Assembly (NCBI GenBank): GCA_036924085.1
Contig: JAVGWX010000001.1
Span: 7,483,181-7,547,180, forward strand
DNA from: Ariolimax columbianus
Taxonomy: Eukaryota > Mollusca > Gastropoda > Stylommatophora > Arionidae
DNA: 64,000 bases
Direction of reading: 5' to 3'
Part shown: positions 33,954 through 45,165 of the stretch, one piece after another
Layout of the letters: each line of letters starts with the position of its first letter
Numbering within the stretch: position 1 is the first letter of the stretch
Translations under genes and position numbers: made by a program
Notes under the pieces: generated by a model
What the model saw: the letters and a program-made list of their open reading frames with translations, nothing else
What the model was told of the DNA's origin: nothing
Database searches by the model: none

Positions 33954-34400
33954 GGCCGGTATCGTCAGTACGCTCATATATGGTAGAAAAACATAGACAA
34001 CTTATGCCAAACAAGAACAAAGTCTCAACACCTTTCGCCTACGGCGTCTGAGATCAATTCTTGGCGTCTAGTGGAGAGACAAGGTGACAAATGTAGAGAT
34101 GCATTCTCGCATTTGTCTGTCAAGTATGCACACCCTTCATCGGCAGCGAAGACTGCCTTGGCTTGGTCATGTTCGTCGCATGGAAGACGGTCGAATCCCC
34201 AAACATATTCTCAATGGACAGCTGGGGTGTGGTAAAAGAACAACTGGCCGACCACAGCTCAGGTTCAAAGACGCATGTAAGTGAGACATACAGGCGCTGG
34301 ATATCTTGTGAAGACATAACTGCAAGAAAACACGGAGATGCAGCCTGAAGAGCCACCTCAGGATGGGCGAAAATAAGCTTATGCAACACAAAGAAGTAAA
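33954..34400 (+). pseudogene. Host LINE, part 3 (C-terminal RT tail)
   Basis: RLRRLRSILGV, MHTLHRQRRLPWLGHVRRME, DGRIPKHILNGQL, TTGRPQLRFKDACK. This is the usual C-terminal arm (LRWLGHVRRMEDGRIPK...RPQLRYKDVCK) of this LINE class. Confidence 0.9.
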
Positions 34401-35084
34401 GAGACAACTTAACGTTTGTATACTGGTTTAGAAGACTCTACAGAGTTTGTATAGACCAGTTTCTTTGATGGTGGTTTTTACCGATGTTCGAGTCCATCTT
34501 AATAGACTCCAACACTAGAGCTAAGTAGACCCGCAGCCAGTTAGGTGTCCTCTATAGTCGCTCTTAACAAACCACCTGGGGAAAGGTGCAAATAACTTTT
34601 GACCGGGCAATGACCGTTAAGCCTACTCTTTTCGGTTTTCAACTGCCAAGGAATTTTTAATGTGCTCGACATTGAACACGGGACTCCGATCTCACTATGG
34701 GTATTTTTACCACAAGATCCACGCGGGAAAAAATCTCGGTCTCCACCGTGATTAAAACACGCGATCTCCGGCACTCAAGGCGGACACCTTACCTCGAGAC
34801 CACTGAGTCCCCCACCCTAGGCGGACACCTTACCTCGAGACCACTAAGTCCTCTCAGAAGGGAGAAGAAAACCAAAAACTAAGTAGAGAGTTGCTACTCC
34901 AAGGTTGCATCAACCTATAGTCGGACATGACTGAAAAGTGGCTACTGACGATTTATGCCAATGTCAGCCCATTTCAAATAATCCATATTGATTTGTTATG
35001 AACAATCTATTAAATACTTCTTCACGTGTAGTGTGAACCAAGGGAGAGATGAACAGAAATACTTGGAAAATATCTTTCTGGTGC
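34401..35084. other. Dispersed repeat blocks, no gene
   Basis: 34485-34545 is the reverse complement of 56355-56430 (tctattaagatggactcg). 34770-34850 holds two copies of a ggcggacaccttacctcgag unit. Nothing coding. Confidence 0.5.
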
Positions 35085-35440
35085 ATATCTTATAATAATA
35101 ATAGCTGTCCATCGTTGTCGATGAGGACCGCCGACATCATCCTTGTCACAAATTTCCCTGTTGGGTGTGCGCATGTGGCTGAACAGGCCAGTGTGGGCAT
35201 GAAAACATCTGCTGCATATCGGGCACACGAGGTTTGCAGAAGGGGATGGTGTTCCCGCTGCTCGGGATTTCCGCGTCTCGCGTCTGCTCTGGGCTTTCAC
35301 AACACGGTCGTCTTCACCGGTAGCTACACCCGATTTGACTGCCCTTCTCCAGTCAGATCTGTTTTGCGCAAGACATTCCCAGGTGTCGATGTCTATCTGG
35401 CAACTTTTCAGCATATCTATAATAATAATAATTCGTCCAT
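35085..35440 (-). mobile_element. LINE C-terminal end with C2H2-like finger
   Basis: Minus strand: DIDTWECLAQNRSDWRRAVK, then CPICSRCFHAHTGLFSHMRT, then a (TTA)n end. Many LINEs of this class end in such a CxxC...H...H finger. Similar agatatgc sequences next to ATT-rich tails at both ends suggest a short TSD. The 5' end is truncated. A 144-residue frame spans it but it is not a host zinc-finger gene. Confidence 0.75.
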
Positions 35441-35564
35441 AGTCGTCGACGAGCACTCATTAGTCGTCCATCTCCAGCCATAAAAAAAAAACAGCCATAA
35501 GACATACATATGATTTAAACCAATGACCTCTAGCGTCCAAGATGAAGATCATACCCTTAGACAA

Positions 35565-35822
35565 GGCACGGCGTGGGCTAGTGGTTAAGTCACACGGCTC
35601 ACAATCTGAAGGTGCTGGGTTTGCTCCCCAATCACAGCACCGGCCATTACCCAAGGGAAGCAAACCCTTAGAAAATGTAGGAGGAAGCAAACCCTTAGAA
35701 AATGTAGGAGGAAGCAGACCCTTACATAAAATGCATGACGAAGTCGGTTTCACTGGGCCGAGACAGGATCAAAATAAAAACCTAGTGCAACCCCACCGCC
35801 TTGGGGAATAGAGAAATAAGAC
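35565..35822 (+). mobile_element. SINE-T copy with a 27-bp internal duplication
   Basis: Head (gtgggctagtggtta, gggtttgctccc), body and core present. The segment aaacccttagaaaatgtagg plus aggaagc occurs twice in tandem (about 35665-35720), unlike the other copies. Confidence 0.88.
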
Positions 35823-35863
35823 TATAAGAGAGATTAATACATATGTGATTGAATCAACCAATC

Positions 35864-36520
35864 GACACACAATGAAAATGAAAGCCATATAGTCCTGCTT
35901 ACAGATGCTCTCGCCGTAGTCACAGCGCTAAAAAGCCAGAAAAACACTGAGCTTAATGACTTAAGAGCAGCACTCTGCAAACTGTGCCAGCAGTTCGCAC
36001 CAAAAAGGGTAGTGGTACAGTGGGTCCCATCACATAGCAACATCCAAGGCAACGAGGAGGCAGAGAGACTGGCAAAAGAAGGTGCAAGACTACCACAAAC
36101 AGATACTAGTATGACGTACGAAGAGTCAAAACGGCTTATCAAAGCCAGATACATGACCAAATGGGAAACCGAACATACTGGTTACACCAAAAACGATGCC
36201 TATTACCAGTTGAACCGAAGAGAGCAGGTCGTTGTCTTCAGACTTCGCACTGGCCACAATAGACTGAGGTACCACCTATTCAACAAACTGAAGATAGGTG
36301 GTACCGACGAATGCCCGTGCGGTACTGGTAAAATGACCGCTGAACATCTGCTGCAGAACTGCCCGACATACGAGGATCAGAGAGAGCAGATGTGGCCATC
36401 ACGAGTGGAACTGCAAGACAAGCTCTATGGCAGTGGCGACAGCCTCAGGATGACCGCCGCTTTTTTCGAAAAAATAATGGTTACTGTCTGACTGCGTACG
36501 AAGAAGAAGAAGAAGAAGAA
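35864..36520 (+). mobile_element. RNH-LINE copy 3, 5' truncated, 13-bp TSD
   Basis: Perfect direct repeats gaatcaaccaatc at 35851-35863 and 36521-36533. The frame is open from the truncation point to the stop at 36489-36491: LLTDALAVV, GNEEAERLA (the last RNase H Asp replaced by Glu in this reading), then CPCGTGKMTAEHLLQNCP and the (GAA)n tail. A young, simple insertion. Confidence 0.96.
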
Positions 36521-36533
36521 GAATCAACCAATC

Positions 36534-37285
36534 AAATTACCCCGCAAACTGGAAATAAATTGTCAAATGAGAATTAATTAGATGATGATACTGTTACTTG
36601 TATAATATTCCTCCTTATTTACATTATTCTCGTTGGTCTACTTTTGGACATCGTTTAAGCTTTGATTTGAGAACATTAATATTCATAAACTTTTAAATAA
36701 TTAATCATTTTCTTTGAAATTCGACTCCTACTCATTAATGTATCACCGTCTTACACTATTCTTGTCACCTACTTTCACTATTTATAACAGTGACACTCCT
36801 TTAATTAATTAACAAAGCGAGTACATAAACAGCAGGGCAGTGGAAACAGTGTTACGTCTTTTAAAATGTGGGCTATCATTGCGACATGTTCCCAATTCTG
36901 GACCCCACAGGAGGAATTAATAGCGTTGAGGAATATAGGCCCTTACCTCAACAGTCGCTGCATGGTGTAAGGTAAATTTATATTTCACCCGCGATATAAC
37001 CAGATACTAGGTCTTTCCCGGTTCGAGCACGTGTTTCTATATTAGCACGTGTTTCTCGACCACCTGGTCATTCGCAAATTAACAGAGAGAGTGAGAGAGA
37101 GAGAGAGAGGAGAGAGAGAGAAAAAAACAAATTACAAGTAGATGTCAGCTTACAACGTGTTCACTTAACCTTTGACGATACGAATCACAAGAACAGTATC
37201 CAAATATTTATCGTTTTCAAGTGTCATGACGTCTGCTCACAGCGATAAGGTCCGGTCCCTAGTGTTAGCATCCGTTTCATTGTTG
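36534..37285. other. Unassigned sequence with a (GA)n tract
   Basis: (GA)n at about 37086-37122. Otherwise no feature. Confidence 0.5.
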
Positions 37286-37289
37286 ACTA

Positions 37290-37535
37290 TTTTCCAAACT
37301 GCCCCGTTATGTCCTCTCTTGCCGTTCGGACTATTTTATAAACTGATTAGTTATGTCCTCTCTTGCCGTTCGGACTATTTTATAAGCTGATTAGTTATGT
37401 CCTCTCTTGCCGTTCGGACTATTTTATAAGCTGATTAGTTATGTCCTCTCTTGCCGTTCGGACTATTTTATAAGCTGATTAGTTATGTCCTCTCTTGCCG
37501 TTCGGACTATTTTATAAGCTGATTAGTTATCTTGT
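37290..37535. repeat. 44-bp tandem array, five to six units
   Basis: gccgttcggactattttata recurs at 37321, 37365 and 37409 and onward, nearly invariant. Related degraded units reach 37670. Confidence 0.95.
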
Positions 37536-37714
37536 CTCTTGTCATTGTTGTCCACTTTTTCAAACTGTCCCGCTATCTTCTCTTTTGAAATTGTTGACTA
37601 TTTTTCCAAGCTGCCCCGTTATGTCCTCTCTTGCCGTTTGGACTATTTTCTAAGCTGATTAGTTATCTTCTCTCTTGTCATTGTTGTCTATTTTCCAAAC
37701 TGCATTCATTTTCT

Positions 37715-38506
37715 TTTTCTTTCTTGTCGTCCGTCATTTCTTCCCAGTTATTCTACCTGTTGTCGCAATGTTATCTAAATTTTTCTTTCTTGTCGTCCGT
37801 CATTTCTTCCCAGTTATTCTACCTGTTGTCGCAATGTTATCTAAATTTTTCTTTCTTGTCGTCCGTCATTTCTTCCCAGTTATTCTACCTGTTGTCGCAA
37901 TGTTATCTAAATTTTTCTTTCTTGTCGTCCGTCATTTCTTCCCAGTTATTCTACCTGTTGTCGCAATGTTATCTAAATTTTTCTTTCTTGTCGTCCGTCA
38001 TTTCTTCCCAGTTATTCTACCTGTTGTCGCAATGTTATCTAAATTTTTCTTTCTTGTCGTCCGTCATTTCTTCCCAGTTATTCTACCTGTTGTCGCAATG
38101 TTATCTAAATTTTTCTTTCTTGTCGTCCGTCATTTCTTCCCAGTTATTCTACCTGTTGTCGCAATGTTATCTAAATTTTTCTTTCTTGTCGTCCGTCATT
38201 TCTTCCCAGTTATTCTACCTGTTGTCGCAATGTTATCTAAATTTTTCTTTCTTGTCGTCCGTCATTTCTTCCCAGTTATTCTACCTGTTGTCGCAATGTT
38301 ATCTAAATTTTTCTTTCTTGTCGTCCGTCATTTCTTCCCAGTTATTCTACCTGTTGTCGCAATGTTATCTAAATTTTTCTTTCTTGTCGTCCGTCATTTC
38401 TTCCCAGTTATTCTACCTGTTGTCGCAATGTTATCTAAATTTTTCTTTCTTGTCGTCCGTCATTTCTTCCCAGTTATTCTACCTGTTGTCGCAATGTTAT
38501 CTAAAT
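37715..38506. repeat. 66-bp tandem array, about 12 near-identical units
   Basis: Unit contains cttgtcgtccgtcatttctt and gttatctaaattt. I saw no unit-to-unit differences except at the right edge. The 66-bp period is 22 codons, so two frames stay open for more than 300 residues; both encode hydrophobic 22-residue repeats with no family resemblance. Treated as non-coding. Confidence 0.97.
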
Positions 38507-38639
38507 GTCATTTTCTCAATTATACGTCTGCACAAAATGTGTTGTTCTCTGTTGAATGGTGCGTAGCACGCCCAATATTGTGCATTAGATCGAATGTACT
38601 TAACTCATCGAACAGACCATAGCTAGTATGCCACAGATT

Positions 38640-39620
38640 ACTATTAACCAAGGGGTTGACCCCGAGCCCACCGAGACAGAGGTCAGAAGAGCTTTCAGCT
38701 CAATGTCCAGAGGCAAGACTGCCGGGTCTGATTCCATCCTGGCAGAGATTTACCAAGTAGTGGGTCATGCGCTTCTTCTGGAACTTACTGCCCTTTTTTT
38801 CTGATATATATATGGGAAGCCGAGAAGGTTCCACATCAGATGAAAGATGCCCCAATTGTACACCTGTGCAAACAAAATGGCAACAGTCAATCCTGCGACA
38901 ATAATAGGGTCATCTCCCTGCTGTCAATCGCGGGAACACTTCTGGCCCGAGTCCTGCTCAAACCACCTAACTGGTCAACTTGAGCAGGGTCTACTCCCAG
39001 ACAGTCAATGTAGTTTCATTGCATGTCGTGGAACGGTTCGCATGATACATGCAGCACGTCAACTACAAGAGAAATGTCAAGAACAGAATCGTGACCTGCA
39101 AACAGTTTTTGTCTATCTGACCAAAAGCCTTTGACGCAGTTAATATGGATGGACTGGCAAATCATGGTAAGGTTTGGCTGCCACGGCAGACTCATTGCGG
39201 TTGTCAGCCAATTGCACGATGGCTCGTATAATGCACGAAGGAGAATTGTCATTAGCTTTCCCAGTCACCAACAGTGTCAAACAGGGCTGTATGCTGGCAC
39301 TGACACTCTTTAGCATGGTCTTTGTAGCAATGTTCACTGATGTTGTACATGACGCTGCTACTAGCATGCATATTAGATACAGGACGCAAGGTCAGCTGAT
39401 CATCTCTGGGCGTCTGAATACCTTTTTCTACTTCTTCTTCTTCTCGTTCTTCTTCTTCTTCTTCTTCTTCTTCTGCGTTCGGCGTCTGAATAACTACATT
39501 AAGGGGAGTAATGTCACGATCTTGGCTCTCATGTTTGCGGACGATTGCGTCATTAAACTTGCTCAGAACAAGATATGCAGTCCACCATTACGGAGTATTC
39601 TCTTATCAAGACTTCACTAG
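38640..39620 (+). pseudogene. LINE RT (fingers to FADD box), decayed
   Basis: GSDSILAEIYQVVG, SLLSIAGTLLARVLLK, EQGLLPDSQCSF, RQLQEKCQEQNRDLQ, FPVTNSVKQGCMLALTLFSM, LMFADDCVIK in shifting frames. Standard RT order. Contains a 60-bp tail-only insertion at 39421-39480. Confidence 0.85.
39421..39480 (-). mobile_element. Tail-only SINE-A insertion with perfect 12-bp TSD
   Basis: Direct repeats ggcgtctgaata at 39409-39420 and 39481-39492 bound 60 bp consisting of a (GAA)n tail (as ttc repeats) plus the last ten or so bases of SINE-A (ttctgcgttc in plus orientation; RNH-LINE would give ttctgcgtacg). The interrupted LINE frame resumes across it. Confidence 0.88.
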
Positions 39621-39654
39621 TGTAATTTGTTTCTAGTGCCATTGCTCGGAGGCA

Positions 39655-40115
39655 ATAACAAGGGTCTTGGTCAGCTGTAGTTTGTTGACCCTAATGTAAG
39701 AAGCTAGATAGGAGTCACTGACACTGAAGCAAGCAGCCAGCTATGAGTCACTGACACTGAAGCAAGCAGTCAGCTATGAGTCTCTGACCCTGATGCGAGC
39801 AGCCAGCTATGAGTCTCTGACCCTGATGTAAGAAGCCAGATAGGAGTCACTGACACTGAAGCAAGCAGTCAGCTATGAGTCTCTGACACTGATGCAAGCA
39901 GCCAGCTATGAGTCTCTGACCCTAATGCAAGCAGCCAGCTATGAGGCTCTGACCCTAATGCAATCAGCAGCCAGCTATGAGTCTCTGACCCTAATGCAAT
40001 CAGCAGCCAGCTATGAGTCTCTGACCCTAATGAGAGCAGTCAGATATGAGTCTCTGACCCTAATGCAAGCAGCCAGCTATGAGTCGCTGATCCTAATACA
40101 AGCAGTCAGCAGTCG
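39655..40115. repeat. Minisatellite related to the SINE-A 33-bp module
   Basis: Units of about 30-33 bp containing agccagctatgagtctctga and ccctaatgcaagc. The left edge (agggtcttggtcagctgtag) matches the SINE-A sequence that precedes its own gctagcagtcagctatgggt module. Both 5' modules are thus related; the rest of SINE-A is absent. Confidence 0.85.
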
Positions 40116-40874
40116 CTTGCCCCGTTCATTGACTGTGTTGCATCTTCGGCTCCGTGTGAACAATAATATATTTAAATCAGAATGGGCAATTATTTGTTGT
40201 TGTTTTATAACTGGGATAGATTTGTTGCATATCCCTGTTACAAGCGAATCACTTGTCTACGAAACATGCATAATAAGTGATATGAACGGAAGTTAAAATC
40301 GCAGCAACAGCTGCCTGAGATCGGATTACTTGCGCTGTTGACATGTTTTTACTGAGAGTGTAAGTAAGTCGTTCATTGCGTCAATCCATCCAACTACACA
40401 CGTTTACTGCTCATGGAATCCGTGAAAACAATTTGGGAAAGCAACGTCTGAAAATTTGAATAAAATTTGTATTATGAATATTGTACTTGTTGTTGTTGTT
40501 AATTGACAAGGTCTGCCGAGCTGTTCACTCTGCCAATGCCAAGTTGAAGAATTTGCAGGGGTTTTTGTAGCAGGGGAGTGAACTCATTTCCTGTTTGAAA
40601 GATTGTTGTGGCGAGCCTTGGGCATGTGGACATCACATGTTGTACATTTGTATGGATGGGTTGGAGTGCTGGATCTTGTTTGTGTATTTGTTGTCCAATG
40701 CGTTTTGTCGTAAATTGGAAGATTACGATCCCTGTTCCATGCGTTGTTGTTTGCTGATGTAATTTTTGTTTGGGTGTGTCAGTTATTGTATATAGGGTGC
40801 GCACAGTAGACCATTCTGTCCATCGGTTCAACCATTCCTCTACGAAGTTTGTTTGAAGTATTCATATTTCCTCG
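40116..40874. other. Unassigned sequence
   Basis: The minus-strand frame at 40499-40831 (110 residues) reads like the C-terminal part of a decayed element but I cannot place it. Confidence 0.4.
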
Positions 40875-41330
40875 TTTGTCTGCGTGTTGGCTGATGTGTT
40901 TATTTGGCTGAATGTTTTTTTTTTCCTGCGTGTTGACTGATAAGTTTATTTGGCTGACTGGTTTGTCTGCGCTTTGGCTGATGTGTTTATTTGGCTGACT
41001 GATTTGTCAGCGTGTTGGCTGATGTGTTTATTTGGCTGACTGGTTTGTCAGCGTGTTGGCTGATGTGTTTATTTGGCTGACTGGTTTGTCTACGTGTTGG
41101 CTGATGAGTTTATTTGGCCGACTGGTTTGTCTACGTGTTGGCTGATGTGTTTATTTGGCTGACTGGTTTGTCTGCGTGTTGGCTGATGTGTTTATTTGGC
41201 AGTCTGGTTTTTCTGCGTGTTGGCTGATGTGTTTGTTTGCTGGCTGGTTTCTCTGCGTTTTGGCTGGTGTGTCTATTTGTTGGCTGGTGTGTCTATTTGT
41301 TGGCTGGTGTGGCTGATGTGCTTAGTTGAA
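40875..41330. repeat. 41-bp minisatellite
   Basis: Units with gcgtgttggctgatgtgttt plus atttggctgactggtttgtc; drift increases to the right, where a shorter 20-bp variant appears. Confidence 0.95.
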
Positions 41331-42374
41331 CCATGCTTGCTCCTAGTTGTGTTGTCTGCGTGTTGGCTGGTGTGTTTATTTGAATTTTGTTTGCTCCTAG
41401 TTCTGCGAATCTTTTTTCATTGCCTTTGTGTATATGTCCTATAATCTACGGAAGGGTGGCTTTTTTGTACCATATCAATCGTCTGTCAACTTTGTAACTT
41501 CTTTGTTGTTAGCTTGTATGTATATTACGTTACTAGTGCATGTAGCGTTATTCTTGAAGCAGTGAAGAATATAATATCGGATGGTTTTCACAAACCTTGT
41601 TTAAACTGCTTGAGCATTACCTTGATATGGATATTCATTGTAGTAATTTCTGAATGTTAGTTATTAGTTTCCTCCGCACAGTTCACATAGTTCTAGTGCG
41701 ATTGCCAACTGGGTACCTTATTAAATCTCCAATTCCGGCGTTTATAGAAAAGGTAAAAGCAGAGGCGTCTGTGTATGCAAGTATCAAAGTATAAGAGTAG
41801 CTTTCTACCATTTCCAAGGTTGTTGTCTTTCGTATTATTGGATTGGTTTCTATTAATATCTTGTCAATGCACTTTCCGAAAATAGGATTCTTTCTATATG
41901 TGATTTTGATTCCTTTTCCAGTAAAGGACTGGGCATTTGTGTACTATTTACATTATTTGTTCTGCTAAGGTTAATGCCACTTGAAAAGGCTATTTGACTG
42001 TTCTTGTCTCATTCTTCAATATCGTTCTGTTGCCTCAAGCAATGAGCCTTAGATCCATAGGTTAGGTTGACATTAACTTCACATGCAGCTCTTGGCGTGA
42101 CTCCCAAGTCAACGTATATGAATTTGGGAGCTTGACCTTGAAGTTGATCCGATCTCTTTTGGGTTGTTTGGCTCAATTATGGTCTGTAGTGGCAGATTGC
42201 AGTCTATAACTGATCGGACACAACTCGGGTACAACTGTGTCAGATTTACTCCGCAGGTGATGCTTGCAGGATGTTTGACTAATTGTAGGCGTCTGCTGGC
42301 CTTGTCTTTAATTGTGCATGCACAATGTTTGAGCTGAAGTTGTCTGTCAAGCTCAACTTACAAATATGATGGAC
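41331..42374. other. Unassigned sequence
   Basis: No family recognised. Confidence 0.4.
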
Positions 42375-42560
42375 CTGGTTAGCATTCCCTCTTCGATCCC
42401 TTCCCGTTAGCCAGTCTGCTCTGCTGCAGCCTGTTATCCAGGATTACCGCGTGGAGGTGTAGAAAGGTCTTGGCAGCTCTTGTTCGCTGGCCCTGACGCT
42501 AGCAGTCAACTATGGGTGGCTGACCACTGCAGCTCATGCGCTGATCAGTATCTTGATCCC
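42375..42560 (-). mobile_element. SINE-A copy lacking its 3' half
   Basis: Has the start side (ending cagtatcttgatccc in plus orientation) but stops at ggttagcattccctc, so core, tail and 3' end are missing. Opposite to normal 5' truncation. Confidence 0.85.
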
Positions 42561-42689
42561 ATAACGAGAATATCAGTTTACAAGTTTACCTAGTCGGTTA
42601 TTTATGAATGAAATAGAGAAGATAACTCATGTCGTCCTGCAGCCGTTGAATTACAAATATTAGCTCCCTTATTCTTAATACCTGTAATA

Positions 42690-43240
42690 GTGATCTGTGT
42701 TTCAAAAACACATAACTTCGCTCATATTGCTTTTGTAATCGTCCATGTTTCACATTCATAGGTTGCCACATGAAAAATGCATGTTCTTAGGATCTTTAGT
42801 TTTAGTTCTTTGTTTGTATTATGCCATAGTTTCTGCATACTCCTGATCTTCTTGCATTGCCCTATTAGAGATTGCCAGACGAATTTTAGTTCTTTCTTGT
42901 AGTCGATGAAGGTGCAAATTAGTGGGGTCTGGTACTCTCGGGCTGTTTAGATCAGTCGGCTGCAAGTTTAAATGTGATCCACGGTGTTATATGCGCGACG
43001 AAATCCAGCCTGTTTGATCGGTTACGACGCGTCTAGAGTTTGGCGGATTCTAACAAGAAATATTTCGTGAATACTTTGTAGGTGACCGGGAGGAGGAGCG
43101 TGATTGGCCGGTTGTTGTCGAGATCTCCTTTTTTGTGTAGGAGGATCGTTTTTGAACTGCGCCAAGCCATGGGCCATGGCCAAGCTGTCGGTATTCTACC
43201 TGTGTGTAAATAGGTTGAGTAGCTCTGAGCGAGGGCCTCT
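42690..43240 (-). pseudogene. LINE RT fragments
   Basis: Minus strand: ILRTCIFHVATYECETWTIT (C-terminal arm) at the left, and QAGFRRAYNTVDHI with an upstream NNRPITLLPVTYKVFTK-like segment at the right. Heavily frameshifted; the middle is deleted. Confidence 0.65.
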
Positions 43241-43376
43241 TGATATAGTCTAATTTATCCTTACCGTTGATTGTCTTATTAAAAAAATATTTATTATCTT
43301 ATAAACCTGTATTAAGTCACTTCGAATTCTTCTCTTTTAGTTAGTAAGGTTTCAATTCCAACTTTCATGCTAGAAG

Positions 43377-43379
<3 letters not shown>

Positions 43380-43462
<83 letters not shown>
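43380..43462. repeat. (TA)n microsatellite running into (TAA)n
   Basis: About 70 bp of uninterrupted TA followed by ataataataata. Confidence 0.98.
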
Positions 43463-43463
<1 letters not shown>

Positions 43464-43689
43464 GACGCATGTCCTTTACAGAACGCCGCTTCTTACAACC
43501 GCCACCTATTTGGCTGTTATATGTTTCTTGACAAGTGTGTAGTACGGTAGGTTGCCATTACTTTCCTTACGTGAAGGAGCAGTGACCAGAGGAAACAACC
43601 CGATGTCTGCCAACCTGGACAAGTTGGGATATATATATGTAAGGTAGTTGGCCATCGCTCGCGATGATCGGGACATCATCATCAGACGA

Positions 43690-43860
43690 TTTTTTGTCTT
43701 GACGATGTAACTTGCGCTGTATTTGGATTATAGTGAGGAAGAAACTGTTCTGGTCATTAACCTCACTCTCTGGTCCTGAACTACCCTGGAACAGTGGCAA
43801 GACATAAGTCAAGACGACTGGAGGTAACTCAGGATGTAGACACTCTGGTCCCACCTCATG
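43690..43860. repeat. Dispersed repeat shared with the insertion at 33216-33953
   Basis: Shares cctcactctctggtcctg, cagtggcaagaca/tat and cgagacgactgga/aagacgactgga with 33330-33440. Confidence 0.65.
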
Positions 43861-44204
43861 TCAGACTAGGGGTCGCTTGAAATCTGCGGGGCTGGAACCC
43901 ATGCCGTTTCCGTTCATCGCATTGAGAGGCGAGTGTCTAACCTCTCGACCACCATATATAAAATATCAGTAGTCTGGAGTAAACTCTGAAGGAAAAGCCG
44001 GAGCTGGTGCCAATAAGGCAGTCCAGTGGTGGTTCCATCGGGTTTGGCTGACAATTCCAGATACTTCGCTGATTCCCTGTATTTCACATGGCCCTGATTT
44101 TACTCTTGACTCCCTTGGTAATATGATACACATATCTCAAAATCTGCTCGTCGCTCAAGCTTATAACAGCAGACAGCACGGATCCAGAACAAAACGAAGA
44201 CGGC

Positions 44205-44390
44205 GAAAATATATGTTGTGACATGTAATTTAGATATGTCTGTTGTAACATGTAATGTAGATAAGTCTGTTATAACGTGTAATGTAGATAAGTCTGTTGT
44301 AACATATAATGAAGATTAGGATGTTGTAACGTGTAATGTAGATACATATGTTGTAACATATTATGATATAAATATGTTGTAAGATCAGGT
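44205..44390. repeat. Minisatellite, about 26-28 bp unit, left half
   Basis: Units with tctgttgtaacatgtaatgt plus agataag. The same unit type resumes at 45170 after the LINE. Confidence 0.9.
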
Positions 44391-44399
44391 CATCAGGTC

Positions 44400-45165
44400 A
44401 GGCCATCCCGTAACCAGTGAAGTCGTTGGGGACACATGAAGACATCCTCACAATCCCTCGCCATCACTCTCTGTCAGCGGCCACTGCCTGTGCCTCTTCT
44501 GGTCGGCTATTGGTCCATTCTTTTATGTTGTCCTCCCACCTCTTTTTGGGACGGCCTCTTCGTCGTCTGCCTTGTACCTTCCCGTGCAGGATCGTATTTG
44601 CAAGACCATTTGATCTCGATATGTGACCGTACCAAGCGAGTTTCCTTCTTTTGACAGTTTCCAAGAGGTCTTCAAAAGGCCCTATTACTGTTGTAATTCT
44701 TTCTCGTATTTCCTCATTTGTAACTCGATCTTTGTACATGCCGTTTAGAAGTCTTCGGAAATATCTCATCTCCAAGGTCTGTATCCTCCGCTGCAGGTCA
44801 GCTGTAATTGTCCATGTCTCGCAAGCATAGAGAAATATTGACAGGACCAATGTACGCATTAATATGATTTTCGTGCATATTGCTAACCAGATTGCCAGAT
44901 TGTGTTAAGCCGTGCAAGCGCCACTATTGGCTGTGCTATTCTGTCCAAACACCTCACATTTTGTACGTCATCACTGGCAATCGAACCCAGATATTTAAAA
45001 CGGTCGACCAGTTCGAGTTCCTGGTCATTAACTTTAACCTTGCTGTTAAAGCCCTCGGCGTTGTTGTCATTAATTTTGTCTTTCCAACATTAATGTCCAT
45101 ACCATAGTCAAGAGCTGTTTCATCGAGCCTTCTGAACCATTCCTTGAGTTCTGCTTGTGTAAGGT
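44400..45165 (-). mobile_element. LINE RT C-terminal half inserted in the minisatellite
   Basis: Minus strand: LKEWFRRLDETALDYGMDIN, VGKTKLMTTT, frameshift, LVLSIFLYACETWTITAD, MRYFRRLLNGMYKDRVTNEE, KLAWYGHISRSNGLANTI, GRPKKRWEDNIKEWT. RTE-like C-terminal arm in fair condition. 131-residue frame at 44464-44859. Confidence 0.9.

Noticed and set aside
35022..35456. Possible zinc-finger host gene on the minus strand
   Set aside because: The finger and the preceding DIDTWECLAQNRSDWRR are the C-terminal end of a LINE, with an ATT-rich tail next to it.
37631..38622. Two open frames of 311 and 315 residues with hydrophobic 22-residue repeats
   Set aside because: Both arise from a 66-bp tandem array, overlap in different frames and lack splice or domain support.
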